Assembly: GCA_020851235.1 (NCBI GenBank) | Contig: JADZDD010000035.1 | Span: 619,629-683,628, forward strand | Direction: 5' to 3' | Source of the DNA: Burkholderiales bacterium | GTDB taxonomy: Bacteria > Pseudomonadota > Gammaproteobacteria > Burkholderiales > Casimicrobiaceae | Length of the DNA stretch: 64,000 nt | Shown here: piece after piece, positions 9,088 through 17,791 of the stretch | Numbering within the stretch: the first letter of the stretch is position 1 | How the letters are laid out: every line of letters begins with the position of its first letter | The notes under the pieces: model-generated | What the model was told of the DNA's origin: nothing | The model's input: only the letters and a program-made list of their open reading frames with translations | The model's database searches: none | Made by a program: the position numbers and the translations under genes

Positions 9088-9208
9088 CACTATCATTCGT
9101 GAGTTGGTCCGTGCGCGCGCGAACGGTTCGGTGAGGTGATCGCTGCCTGGGCTGACGACCGCCCGTTTTGCACGGCGATGATCGCCCGCCCAGTGGCACA
9201 ATCCCGCC

Positions 9209-9742
9209 ATGGGGCGCGGACTCTTCGGGCTGGTCGTGGTGGCGATCGGCATCCTCATCGCCTTCCTGGTCGGCAACCCCTATTTCGGTTGGGTGATCGC
9301 CCGCGTCATGGGTGAGCAAACCGTCTGGTTCCAGAACGCCGATGGTTCGAGGACGACGCAGGTCTCAGGGCCCAACGTCCCGCTGCCCGAGTGGGTCCCC
9401 GTGATGCCCGAGGCCCTGCGGATCAAGTCGGGGCGCGTGCTCGAAGATCAGGGCCGGCCGTCGAAGTCCGGCGACCTCGAGCTTCTCAGTCACGATGAGG
9501 CGCCCGCGATCGTCGCCTGGTACGCGAAGGAACTCGCCGCACGCGGCTTCACGGTGGCACCGCCGCGCCCGGACGCCGCGGACCTCCTGCGCTTCACCTC
9601 CGCCGTCGAGGGCGAGGTCATGGCAGCCAACCCGGCGCTCGGCGTCGACGTGCGCGTGCTGGTTCGAAGTCGCCAGGGACTGCTGCTGCGGCCCCGGCTA
9701 GTCGAGTTGCATTGGCTCGATCATCCGCGCGCCAAGCCCTGA
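9209..9742 (+). CDS. Hypothetical single-pass membrane protein
   Basis: Protein of 177 residues. The N-terminus MGRGLFGLVVVAIGILIAFL is a membrane anchor or uncleaved signal. The rest is a soluble domain of unknown type. It contains PLPEWVPVMPEALRIKSGRV, then EAPAIVAWYAKELAARGFTV, a phrase that resembles the 'one residue change per helix then ARGF' pattern seen in small envelope proteins that track polymer growth, though I cannot name the family. The sequence TGGCACAAT (9193–9201) just upstream could serve as an extended -10. I see no partner gene. Confidence 0.6.
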   Translation: MGRGLFGLVVVAIGILIAFLVGNPYFGWVIARVMGEQTVWFQNADGSRTTQVSGPNVPLPEWVPVMPEALRIKSGRVLEDQGRPSKSGDLELLSHDEAPAIVAWYAKELAARGFTVAPPRPDAADLLRFTSAVEGEVMAANPALGVDVRVLVRSRQGLLLRPRLVELHWLDHPRAKP

Positions 9743-9860
9743 GCCCGCCGCCCGATTCGCACCGTGAACGCGCGGTCTTCGGTGCGGGCGGTGCGACGTC
9801 GACCCCGAACGCCGCGCACCGACGTTGTCATGGGAGACGAGAACGCGAGGAGGGTAAACG

Positions 9861-10568
9861 ATGCGAGTCCCGTGGCGTGCATTGACGGCGTTTGTGGCCG
9901 CCGGCCTCGTGGCGGCCACCGCGCCGGGCGTGCCGGCGGCCTCGACCGCGGATGGGCCGGACCCGAGCGAGGCGACCGCGATCGAAGCGTGCCGACTGCT
10001 GCGGAGCGAGCCTGAAGTTAGCGCCCACTTTCCTCGCGCCGTCGAACTTTGCACACCCTCGAACCGCGCCCAGCCAACCTGTGAGAAGCGGCCGGTCGCA
10101 ACCTGTGCGAGCGACGCGCTGTGCCGCGTACACACGACATTCACCTGCACGCGCTCGCCCTGCCCGCCGGGCGGCGATGCGACGATGTCTTACTGCGTTG
10201 CGCGCCCGCTCGCGCATCTTGCCGCGAGCATCGTGGCGTACCTGCCATGCGTACGCAGTGGCGGCACTTGGGAGCCGTACCCCGGCGCTTCGCGCCACGA
10301 GCCCTGGCGCGGCACCTGCTCTTGCATGGGCCGCTCCGCGGCAGCGGTTGCCTTCACCCGCCACGGATACCCGGACGATGCACTCCCCACGCCGCTACGC
10401 TACTTCATCCGGGGGCGTGGCTGCGTGGCCGAAGACGCGCTGTGCCGCGAATACCACGGTCGCTGGGTGGTCAAGGTTCCCGGAGCACCGTTCGAACGCC
10501 CACGCTGCGAGATCGACGCGCAGGCGGTGGTCTGGCGCCACCGGCTTCACGTGGGCCTCGGGGACTGA
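9861..10568 (+). CDS. Secreted cysteine-rich hypothetical protein
   Basis: Exported protein of 235 residues with a clear signal peptide (MRVPWRALTAFVAAGLVAAT, cleavage likely after VPAAS). The ribosome site GAGGAGGG lies a few bases before the ATG. The mature part has 14 cysteines, an even number, spaced throughout (for example CEKRPVATCASDALC and TCTRSPCPPGG), which suggests several disulfides in the periplasm or outside. No known domain is recognised. It stands alone between an unknown membrane protein and a convergent operon. Confidence 0.7.
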   Translation: MRVPWRALTAFVAAGLVAATAPGVPAASTADGPDPSEATAIEACRLLRSEPEVSAHFPRAVELCTPSNRAQPTCEKRPVATCASDALCRVHTTFTCTRSPCPPGGDATMSYCVARPLAHLAASIVAYLPCVRSGGTWEPYPGASRHEPWRGTCSCMGRSAAAVAFTRHGYPDDALPTPLRYFIRGRGCVAEDALCREYHGRWVVKVPGAPFERPRCEIDAQAVVWRHRLHVGLGD

Positions 10569-10653
10569 TCGGATCGCGCTCGATCGAAGAGCGCGACGCC
10601 GCGGCCGCCGACCCGGGCACGACGCACCGCGCCGCTGCCGCGGGCACGGCCGC

Positions 10654-11805
10654 TCAGGCGGGCAGCGTCCCCGGGACGAGAATCGAGCGGTCGACGTTGC
10701 GGATGTCGGTGTGGCCGCAGAACGCCATCGTCACGTCGAGCTCCTTGTGGATGATCTGCAGGGCCTTCGTCACGCCGGCTTCGCCCATCGCGCCGAGGCC
10801 GTAGACCATCGCCCGGCCGATGTAGGTGCCGCGCGCGCCGAGCGCCCAGGCCTTGAGCACGTCCTGCCCGGAGCGGATGCCGCTGTCCATGTGGACTTCG
10901 ATCTGCGAACCGACCGCGTCGACGATCGCCGGCAGCGCGGCGATGGACGACGGCGCGCCGTCGAGCTGGCGCCCGCCGTGGTTGCTGACCACGATCGCGT
11001 CGGCACCGCTTTGCACCGCGAGGCGCGCGTCGTCGACTTCCATGATGCCCTTGAGGACGAGCTTGCCGCCCCATTGGTTCTTGACCCATTCGACGTCGGC
11101 CCACGACAGGCGCGGGTCGAACTGCTCGTTGGTCCACGCCGCGAGCGAGCTCATGTCGCTCACGCCCTTGACGTGGCCGACGAGGTTGCGAAACGTGTGG
11201 CGCCGCGTTCCCGCCATCCCGAGGCACCAGCGCGGCTTGGTCATCAGGTTGACGATGTTGGCGAGCGTCGGCCGCGGCGGGGCGGTCAGGCCGTTCTTCA
11301 GGTCCTTGTGGCGCTGGCCGATCACCTGCAGGTCGAGCGTGAGGACGAGCGCGCTGCACTTCGCCGCCTTGCAGCGATCGATCATGCGCGCCATCGCCTC
11401 GCGATCGCGCATCATGTAGAGCTGGAACCAGAACGGTGCGCTCGTGTGCTCGGCGATGTCCTCGATCGAGCAGATGCTCATCGTGGAGAGCGTGAACGGG
11501 ATGCCGAACTTCTCCGCCGCGCGCGCGGCGTGGATCTCGCCGTCGGCGTGCTGCATGCCGGTCAGCCCGACCGGCGCGATCGCGACCGGCATCCTCACCG
11601 CCTGACCGACCATCGTCGTCGCGGTGCTGCGGTTTTCCATGTTCACCGCGACGCGCTGGCGCAGCAGGATGCGCTGGAAGTCGCCTTCGTTGGCGCGGTA
11701 GGTCCCTTCGGTCCACGAGCCCGAGTCGGCGTAGTCGTAGAACATGCGCGGCACGCGCTTCTTGGCGAGCACGCGCAGATCCTCGATGTTGGTGATGACG
11801 GGCAC
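10654..11805 (-). CDS. FMN-dependent alpha-hydroxy-acid oxidase/dehydrogenase
   Basis: Enzyme of 383 residues that oxidises a 2-hydroxy acid (such as lactate, mandelate or glycolate) to the 2-oxo acid. TIM-barrel FMN features are visible: DYADSGSWTEGTYRANE at the N-terminus, PVAIAPVGLTGMQHADGE, LSTMSICSIEDIA, the Lys of VLKGIMEVDDA, and the catalytic His in VSNHGGRQLDG followed by DSGIRSGQDVLKAWALGA. I start it at the GTG at 11805 because AGGAGG lies directly upstream and the protein then begins MPVITNIEDL like its family. It is the last gene of the ABC–amidase operon, suggesting that it finishes breakdown of an imported substrate. The exact substrate is not predictable. Confidence 0.9.
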   Translation of the reverse strand: MPVITNIEDLRVLAKKRVPRMFYDYADSGSWTEGTYRANEGDFQRILLRQRVAVNMENRSTATTMVGQAVRMPVAIAPVGLTGMQHADGEIHAARAAEKFGIPFTLSTMSICSIEDIAEHTSAPFWFQLYMMRDREAMARMIDRCKAAKCSALVLTLDLQVIGQRHKDLKNGLTAPPRPTLANIVNLMTKPRWCLGMAGTRRHTFRNLVGHVKGVSDMSSLAAWTNEQFDPRLSWADVEWVKNQWGGKLVLKGIMEVDDARLAVQSGADAIVVSNHGGRQLDGAPSSIAALPAIVDAVGSQIEVHMDSGIRSGQDVLKAWALGARGTYIGRAMVYGLGAMGEAGVTKALQIIHKELDVTMAFCGHTDIRNVDRSILVPGTLPA

Positions 11806-11874
11806 GGCGATTCCTCCTCTGGCAGGGTGCGGTCGAGGCAGCCGCGACGCCACGTCCGCAACGCGTGGCGCCGC

Positions 11875-13170
11875 TCATGGCTTCGGTGTGAAGCCGATCC
11901 GTGCTTCGCACCACGCCGCGGCCGCGAGCAGCGAATCGTCCCGTCCCTGCGGCGCGGCGAGCTGCAGGCCCACGGGCAGACCGTCGGCGAGCGCGACGGG
12001 AATCGACAGCGCCGGGAATCCAAGCAGCGACCACAGCGTGCAGCACGAAGGATCGCCGGTACTGCCCAGTCCTGCGGGCGCGGTCGAAGGCGTGGCCGGC
12101 GACAGCACGGCATCGAACTCGTCCAGCCAACCGCTGAAGAACGCGATCGCGCGCTCGCGCTCGACCAGCGCCTCCCGGTAGCGCTCGTCGACGATGGCGC
12201 AACCCTCGTCGATCGCGGCGTTGACCGCGGGTGGCATGCGCGCGCGCTCACGCGCCTGCAGGCCGCCCAGGACTTCGCTGCCTTCCTTGATCATGATCGT
12301 GCGCTGCACCGCCTTCGCGCCGGACCAGGCGTCGGGAACGGCGACGGGCACGATCTGCGCATCGTCGCCGATCCGTTCGAGCGCCGCGACGAGCGCACGC
12401 AGCGTCGCGGAATCCGGCTCGGCCCAGGGGAACTTCGCGAGCCACGCGAGCCGCGGCCGATGCTCGGGGAGCACGACCTTCGGCGCGATACCCCGGTTTT
12501 GTGCCAGCACGCTCGCGAGCAGCGCCGCGTCCGCGACGCTGTGCGCGAAGGTGCCGACGGTGTCGAACGTCGGGCTGAAAGGATGCACGCCACCGACGGG
12601 AATCGCGCCGATCGTGGGCTTGTAGCCGACCACACCGCAGTACGCCGCGGGGCGAATCACCGAACCGTTGGTCTGCGTGCCGATCGCGGCGAGGACGTGG
12701 CCCGCAGCCACCGCCGCCGCCGACCCCGACGACGAGCCGCCTGGCGTGTGCGCGCGATGCCACGGGTTGCGCGTTCGCGCGGGGTCCATGAACGCGAACG
12801 GCGTGGTCACGGTCTTGCCGAACACGTACGCGCCGGCGGCGCGCAGGCGGGCGATGCAGGCCGCATCGTGCTCGGGGCGATGCCCGGCGTGGATGTCGGT
12901 GCCGAAGGCGGTCGGCAGGTCGGCCGTGGCAATGATGTCCTTGACGCCGATACCCATCCCACCGAGCATGCCGGCGCAATGCGCATCGTCGGCGCGGCGC
13001 GCCTCGTCACGGACGTGCCCCGGGTCGACGTGCGCCCAGGCGCCGATGTCGCGCTCCGTCGCCGCCACACGCTCGAGCTGCACCTCGGCCAGGGCCCGCG
13101 CGCGGGTCTCGCCGCGTTCGAGCGCGGTGCGGGCGGCGGCAAGCGTCGGGTACGTGCGCGGATCAGGCAT
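11875..13170 (-). CDS. Amidase-signature family hydrolase
   Basis: Amide hydrolase of 431 residues. The Ser–cisSer–Lys triad is visible: Lys77 in GIGVKDIIA, the cis-Ser near residue 146 in TPGGSSSGSA, and the nucleophile Ser170 in GTQTNGSVIRPAAYCG. The conserved VGYKPT follows. It would release ammonia and a carboxylic acid from a small amide. In this operon the neighbour downstream is a 2-hydroxyacid oxidase and upstream is an Ugp-like importer, so a 2-hydroxy-amide such as mandelamide or lactamide is a reasonable guess. Other options are an aryl or peptide amide hydrolase or a GatA-like side-branch enzyme. The start ATG at 13170 gives MPDPRTYPTL. Confidence 0.9.
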   Translation of the reverse strand: MPDPRTYPTLAAARTALERGETRARALAEVQLERVAATERDIGAWAHVDPGHVRDEARRADDAHCAGMLGGMGIGVKDIIATADLPTAFGTDIHAGHRPEHDAACIARLRAAGAYVFGKTVTTPFAFMDPARTRNPWHRAHTPGGSSSGSAAAVAAGHVLAAIGTQTNGSVIRPAAYCGVVGYKPTIGAIPVGGVHPFSPTFDTVGTFAHSVADAALLASVLAQNRGIAPKVVLPEHRPRLAWLAKFPWAEPDSATLRALVAALERIGDDAQIVPVAVPDAWSGAKAVQRTIMIKEGSEVLGGLQARERARMPPAVNAAIDEGCAIVDERYREALVERERAIAFFSGWLDEFDAVLSPATPSTAPAGLGSTGDPSCCTLWSLLGFPALSIPVALADGLPVGLQLAAPQGRDDSLLAAAAWCEARIGFTPKP

Positions 13171-13346
13171 CGGCCGAGTCCGCGCATCGTGGGTGGCGGC
13201 GCCGCGTCGACCGCACCGATGGAAGCCGCGCGCCGCCCGATCCGGGCGAGCGCGCCGTCCCGATGACCGGCGCCGTCACCGCGTGATCGGAGACTTCACT
13301 CGCAACGCTTCCCACGACGGTCCTGTCGGAATCGCGCGCAACGACG

Positions 13347-14180
13347 CTAGCGTATCCCCGCGCGCATGAACGACTGCACGAACTGGCGCTGGAAGAGCAG
13401 GAACGCGATGAGGAGAGGCGCCGTCGACAGCAAGGTGGCGGCGGTGATGATCGACCAGTCGAGCCCCTGATCGGTCGCCGAGAACACCTGCAAGCCGACG
13501 GTCACCGGTCGCGACTCGACCGAGTTGGTGATGATGAGCGGCCAAAGGAAGTTGTTCCAGTGGTAACTCACCGAGACGAGCGCGTAGGCAAGATACGTGG
13601 GGCGGGCGAGCGGCACGTAGACCTTGAACAGCACCTGCAGCGGCGTGCAGCCCTCGACGCGCGCGGCTTCGTCCAGCTCGCGCGGGACCGTCTTGAACGT
13701 CTGGCGCAGGAGGAAGATCCCGAACGCGCTCGCCATGTACGGCAGGCCGATGGCAAGGATCGTGTCGCGGATGCCGAGGAACGCCATCGTGCGGTAGTTC
13801 TCGACGATGAGCACGTCGGGCATGATCATGAGTTGCACGAGAACGAGCGCGAAGAGCACGTTGCGGCCGGGAAACTCGAAGCGCGCGAAGGCGTAGGCGG
13901 CGAGCGTCACGAGCACGAGTTGCGCCGCGAGCACCATCGTCACGAGGATCGCCGTGTTGACGAAGTACCGCGCGAACGGTGCCGCCTCCCAGGCGCGCAC
14001 GAAATTGTCGAGGGTGAGCGGCGCGTCGAGCGCGAAGCGCGTCGAGAACTCGGCCGGATGGAACGCCGTCCAGAAGGCGTACACGAGCGGCAACACCCAC
14101 ACGAGGCCGAGGAGCCAGGCGCCCGCCGTCTCGAGCGCGTGCGAGGCGCCGCGCGGCGCGTAGACGAGCGATGCGCTCAC
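13347..14180 (-). CDS. Carbohydrate-type ABC transporter permease (UgpE/MalG family)
   Basis: Inner-membrane permease of 277 residues with about six spans. The EAA loop that contacts the ATPase is clear: ELDEAARVEGCTPLQVLFKV, VPLARPT. The C-terminus QRQFVQSFMRAGIR matches the 'Q+.FV.Gl..GAvKG' end of MalG/UgpE relatives, though shortened. The GTG at 14180 has GGAAGGTG upstream and gives MSASLVYAPRG. The open frame extends to 14321 through DNA between the genes. It pairs with the UgpA-like permease upstream. Confidence 0.88.
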   Translation of the reverse strand: MSASLVYAPRGASHALETAGAWLLGLVWVLPLVYAFWTAFHPAEFSTRFALDAPLTLDNFVRAWEAAPFARYFVNTAILVTMVLAAQLVLVTLAAYAFARFEFPGRNVLFALVLVQLMIMPDVLIVENYRTMAFLGIRDTILAIGLPYMASAFGIFLLRQTFKTVPRELDEAARVEGCTPLQVLFKVYVPLARPTYLAYALVSVSYHWNNFLWPLIITNSVESRPVTVGLQVFSATDQGLDWSIITAATLLSTAPLLIAFLLFQRQFVQSFMRAGIR

Positions 14181-14265
14181 CGCACGGCACCTTCCGGCGT
14201 GAAGACGCGGCCGGCGGTCCGCGGAGGCCGGGCGCGTGGCGTGTTGCCGATCGGGCGCCGAAGCC

Positions 14266-15141
14266 TCATTGGTAGTGCACCTTGCGCCCGAGGAAGAAGA
14301 ACTGCGCGATGGCGGCAACACCCAGGATCACGAGCAGCACGACGGTGAGCGCGGCGGCGTACGCGGTGTCCCAGAACCGGAAGCCGATCTCGTACACGTA
14401 GTAGAGCAGCAGCGACGTCGCGTTGTCGGGGCCGCCGCGCGTCATCACGACGATGTGGTCGACGAGCCGGAACGCGTTGATGACGGCATTGATGAGGACG
14501 AACAGCGTCGTCGGCATGAGCAGCGGGAACGTCACGCGCCGGAAGAAGTACCAGCGCGACGCCCCCTCGATCGCCGCGGCCTCGGCGAGATGCGGCGACA
14601 TCGACTGCAATGCGGCGAGATAGAAGATCATGAAGAAGCCCGCCTCCTTCCAGATCGCGACCACCATCACCGCCGGCAGCGCCGTGGCCTTGCTGCCGAG
14701 CCAGTTCTGGCTGCCGGCGCCGAAGGGCTCGAGGAGCTTGGCGAGAAGCCCGTACTCGGGCGTGTAGAAGAAGAGCCAGATGTTGGCGACCGCGATCATC
14801 GGCAGGATCGTCGGCGTGAAGTACGCGAGCCGCAGGAAGCCGCGCCCCGCGATCTTCCGGTTGACCCAGACCGCCATCAGGATCGCGAGCGCGATCGAGA
14901 TCGGGATCGTCCAGAACGCGTACCAGAAGTTGTTCGACAGCGCCTGCCAGAAGATCGGGTCCTCGACGAGTTGCTCGTAGTTGTCGAGTCCGACGAACAC
15001 CGACGGACGGCTGCCCTTGGCGGTCGAGAAGAAGCTCTGCCACAGCGTTGCCACCGCGGGATAGTGCGTGAAGAGCGCCAGGAGCACCAGCGACGGCAGC
15101 AGGAGCAGCCAGGCGTGGATCCAGTGCGCGGTGCGGGTCAT
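14266..15141 (-). CDS. Carbohydrate-type ABC transporter permease (UgpA/MalF family)
   Basis: Permease of 291 residues: WLLLLPSLVLLALFTHYPAV at the N-terminus, then six spans, and the EAA loop LAEAAAIEGASRWYFFRRVT followed by FPLLMPT. This is typical of CUT1-family sugar or glycerol-phosphate importers. It lies between the binding protein and the UgpE-like permease in the same operon (about 120 bp after the binding protein). Together they would form the translocation pore. Confidence 0.9.
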   Translation of the reverse strand: MTRTAHWIHAWLLLLPSLVLLALFTHYPAVATLWQSFFSTAKGSRPSVFVGLDNYEQLVEDPIFWQALSNNFWYAFWTIPISIALAILMAVWVNRKIAGRGFLRLAYFTPTILPMIAVANIWLFFYTPEYGLLAKLLEPFGAGSQNWLGSKATALPAVMVVAIWKEAGFFMIFYLAALQSMSPHLAEAAAIEGASRWYFFRRVTFPLLMPTTLFVLINAVINAFRLVDHIVVMTRGGPDNATSLLLYYVYEIGFRFWDTAYAAALTVVLLVILGVAAIAQFFFLGRKVHYQ

Positions 15142-15263
15142 GGGGGCGCGCTGCCGGAGGCTTCTAGCAACCTTGCGGCTGGCAGGAAGCGGTGCGGGGG
15201 CTCATCGGCATGGATCGCGGCGATCTTCGCTGCCCGGTGCGGCACCGGGCAGCGAAGCTGCGT

Positions 15264-16559
15264 CTACTTCCGGAATGGCCGCAACAGGCGATCGGCCTCG
15301 CGCTGCGCGTCCTTCAACGCCGCCTCCGGCGTCTTGGTGCCGGTCAGCGCTGCCTGCAACGCGTCGTTGAGCGCCTTCGTCACGCGCTGGTTGTCGTGCG
15401 TCGACAGTTCGGCCTTGGCGTACGGCAGCTGGTCACGGGCCACCGCCGCCGCCGGGAAGCCGGCGACGTACTGCTTCATTGCCGGCGTGTTCCACGCGTC
15501 GGCGCGAACCGCGACGTACCCGGTGTCGATGCCCCACTGCGCCGCGCGCTCGGGGGTCGTCACCCAGCGGATGAACTTCATCGCGGCATCACGCTGCGCC
15601 GGCGTGGACTTCGCGAAGATGTAGAAGTTGCCGCCTCCGGTGGGGCTGCCGCGCTGCTTGTCGGCAGGCAGCATCGCGACGCCGAAGTCGAACTTCGCGT
15701 TGTTCTTCACGTTGGTCAGGTTGCCGGTCGTGGTCCACATCATCGCGACCTTGCGCTCGAAGAAGTCCTTCGGCGTCGTGCCCCATTCGACGATGCCCTC
15801 GGGATGCACCTTGTACTTCTTGACGAGGTCGACCCAGTAACTCAGCGCGCGCACGACCTCCGGCCTGTCGTAATACACCTCGGTCCCCGCCGAGTTCATG
15901 AGGTTGGTGCCGGCCTGGATGGCGAGCCCCTGGAAGAGCCAGTACGGAAAGCCCGACGATGGAATCTGCACGCCCCACTGCGTGACCTTGCCGGAAGCAT
16001 CGCGCTTGGTGAGCTTTTCGGCGTACTGCGTCATTTCGTTCCACGTTGCCGGCGGCTTGTTGGGATCGAGTCCTGCCTCCTTGAACATCTCCTTGTTGTA
16101 GTAGAGGACGACCGTCGAGCGCTGGAAGGGGATGCCCCACGTCTTGCCGCCGGTCTGGCTGTTCTCCATGAAGGCGGGGTAGAACGACTTCAGCCACGCC
16201 TGGTCGTCGGCCGTCTTGAGGAGCGTGTCGAAGGGGATGATCGCGTCCTCGTCGATCAGCGTGAACATGTCGGTGGAAAGCAGGATCGACATGACGGGCG
16301 GCTCGCCGCTCTTCACCGCGGTGAGCGCCTTGGTGATCGATTCCTGATAGCTGCCGGAATAGATCGGCTTCAGCTTGATGCCGGGATTGTCCTTCTCGAA
16401 ATCGGCGGCGAAGCCGTCGATGATCTTGGTGATCGGCCCGCCCACCGCCACGGGGTAGTAGAACGACACCTCGGTCTGCGCCGCGGCACCCCCTGCCACG
16501 AGCAGCGTTCCTGCCGCCGCGATCGCGACGGCCAGTCGTTGCCATCTGAAGTTGCGCAT
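15264..16559 (-). CDS. ABC transporter substrate-binding protein (UgpB-like)
   Basis: Periplasmic solute-binding protein of 431 residues. The signal peptide MRNFRWQRLAVAIAAAGTLL ends at AAAQ. The family-1 solute-binding fold follows, with EKDNPGIKLKPIYSGSYQES, a close match to the UgpB signature 'G.Y.e.', then PFQRSTVVLYYNKEMFKEAG, PPATWNEM and GGGNFYIFAKS. UgpB itself binds glycerol-3-phosphate. The rest of this operon (amidase, hydroxyacid oxidase) argues for another ligand. The ATG at 16559 has GGAGGAGG upstream, and extending to 16649 would bury the signal peptide. Confidence 0.92.
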   Translation of the reverse strand: MRNFRWQRLAVAIAAAGTLLVAGGAAAQTEVSFYYPVAVGGPITKIIDGFAADFEKDNPGIKLKPIYSGSYQESITKALTAVKSGEPPVMSILLSTDMFTLIDEDAIIPFDTLLKTADDQAWLKSFYPAFMENSQTGGKTWGIPFQRSTVVLYYNKEMFKEAGLDPNKPPATWNEMTQYAEKLTKRDASGKVTQWGVQIPSSGFPYWLFQGLAIQAGTNLMNSAGTEVYYDRPEVVRALSYWVDLVKKYKVHPEGIVEWGTTPKDFFERKVAMMWTTTGNLTNVKNNAKFDFGVAMLPADKQRGSPTGGGNFYIFAKSTPAQRDAAMKFIRWVTTPERAAQWGIDTGYVAVRADAWNTPAMKQYVAGFPAAAVARDQLPYAKAELSTHDNQRVTKALNDALQAALTGTKTPEAALKDAQREADRLLRPFRK

Positions 16560-16593
16560 CTGCCTCCTCCTCCCTCGAAGAAACGGCGAGTCC

Positions 16594-17685
16594 TCACGCC
16601 GTGAGCGTTGCCGGAACCGATGGCGCGCTCGCCTCGCGACGCCGCCCATCGGCCGTGAAGAAATGCTGGGCGCCGGGCGCCCAGACGACCGAAGCGCCGT
16701 CCCCGGTGCGCAGGCCGACGCTGCCCGCCACGCGCACCGCGATGCGCTGCCCCCCCACCGTCATCGCGAGCAACGAGTCGCCACCCAGGTACTCGACGCT
16801 CTCGACGGATGCGGGCACGCCGCGCTCGGTGGAAAGTGCGATGTGCTCGGGACGAACGCCGAGCGAACCCCCCGCGCAGTCGGCAGGATAGACCGCCGGG
16901 CCCTGCGTCCCGCGAATCACCGCGCCACCCGGGCCCGCCACGAGCGCGACGAGATTCATCGGCGGCGTGCCGATGAAGCGCGCAACGAAGGTCGACGCCG
17001 GACTCTCGTAGAGCTCGGTGGGCGCGCCGTTCTGGGCGATGCGTCCGCTGTCCATCAGGATCACGCGGTCGGCCATCGACATCGCCTCGACCTGATCGTG
17101 CGTGACGTACACCATCGTGATCCCCAGCTTGCGCTGCAATGCGCGGATCTCCTGGCGCATCTCGGCGCGCAATTGCGCATCCAGGTTCGACAGCGGCTCG
17201 TCCATGAGACACACCGGCGCCTGCGCGATGATCGCGCGCCCGAGCGCCACGCGCTGCTGTTGCCCCCCGGAAAGCTGAGACGGCTTGCGGGCGAGGAGCG
17301 CGCTCAATCCGAGCAGGTCGGCGACACGGGCAAGCCGCGTGTCGCGCTCTGCCGGCGGGACCCGGCGCACACGCAGGCCGAAGAGGATGTTCTCGCGCAC
17401 CGACAGGTGCGGAAAGAGCGCGTAGCTCTGGAACACCATCGAGATGTTGCGCTGCGCCGGAGCAAGTCCGGTGACGTCGCGGTCGCCGATCGTGATGCGT
17501 CCGCTCGTGGCGACCTCGAGGCCGGCGATGAGACGCAGCGTGGTCGACTTGCCGCAGCCCGACGGTCCGAGCAGGACGTTGAAGGTGCCCTCGGCGAGCG
17601 TGAACGAGACGTTGTCGACCGCGCGGACCTGCCCTTCGGCAGTCGTCCAGTGCTTGCTCACGTTCTCGACCGCGATCGTCGCCAC
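16594..17685 (-). CDS. ABC transporter ATP-binding protein (UgpC/MalK type)
   Basis: ATPase of 363 residues. It has Walker A GPSGCGKST, Q-loop MVFQSYALFPH, signature LSGGQQQRVALGRA, Walker B CLMDEPLSNLDAQLR and switch YVTHDQVEAM, then the C-terminal OB/TOBE domain (LGVRPEHI, VESVEYLGGDSLL). I start at the GTG at 17685, which is preceded by GGAAGG. The open frame reaches upstream through trpC DNA but that is a shadow. It is the first gene of the operon ATPase–binding protein–two permeases–amidase–oxidase, with its own likely promoter at 17743–17751. Confidence 0.92.
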   Translation of the reverse strand: MATIAVENVSKHWTTAEGQVRAVDNVSFTLAEGTFNVLLGPSGCGKSTTLRLIAGLEVATSGRITIGDRDVTGLAPAQRNISMVFQSYALFPHLSVRENILFGLRVRRVPPAERDTRLARVADLLGLSALLARKPSQLSGGQQQRVALGRAIIAQAPVCLMDEPLSNLDAQLRAEMRQEIRALQRKLGITMVYVTHDQVEAMSMADRVILMDSGRIAQNGAPTELYESPASTFVARFIGTPPMNLVALVAGPGGAVIRGTQGPAVYPADCAGGSLGVRPEHIALSTERGVPASVESVEYLGGDSLLAMTVGGQRIAVRVAGSVGLRTGDGASVVWAPGAQHFFTADGRRREASAPSVPATLTA

Positions 17686-17742
17686 GGGCCTGCGCCTTCC
17701 TCGGATGGGGGTCGCCAGCGACGTCGTGCCGCAAGGCAATGC

Positions 17743-17751
17743 ATGATAGCA
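17743..17751 (-). promoter_or_regulatory. Extended -10 promoter of the ABC–amidase operon
   Basis: On the minus strand TGCTATCAT lies 58 bp before the GTG of the ATPase gene, inside the 106-bp gap after trpC. It combines a TG element and a -10 hexamer (TATCAT). It belongs to a recurrent promoter type in this window. It suggests that the operon is transcribed separately from trpC. Confidence 0.45.
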
Positions 17752-17791
17752 AACGCACGACGCGCACCGCCGTACGCGGCGGGCGGAGGAC

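Noticed and set aside
9892..13266. Plus-strand open frame of 1124 codons
   Set aside because: It runs antisense to the amidase and the hydroxyacid oxidase and is rich in Arg, Ala and His without domains. It is a by-product of high-GC codon use.
17761..17780. Intrinsic terminator after trpC
   Set aside because: CCGCCG-TACG-CGGCGG can pair, but no T-run follows on the minus strand.
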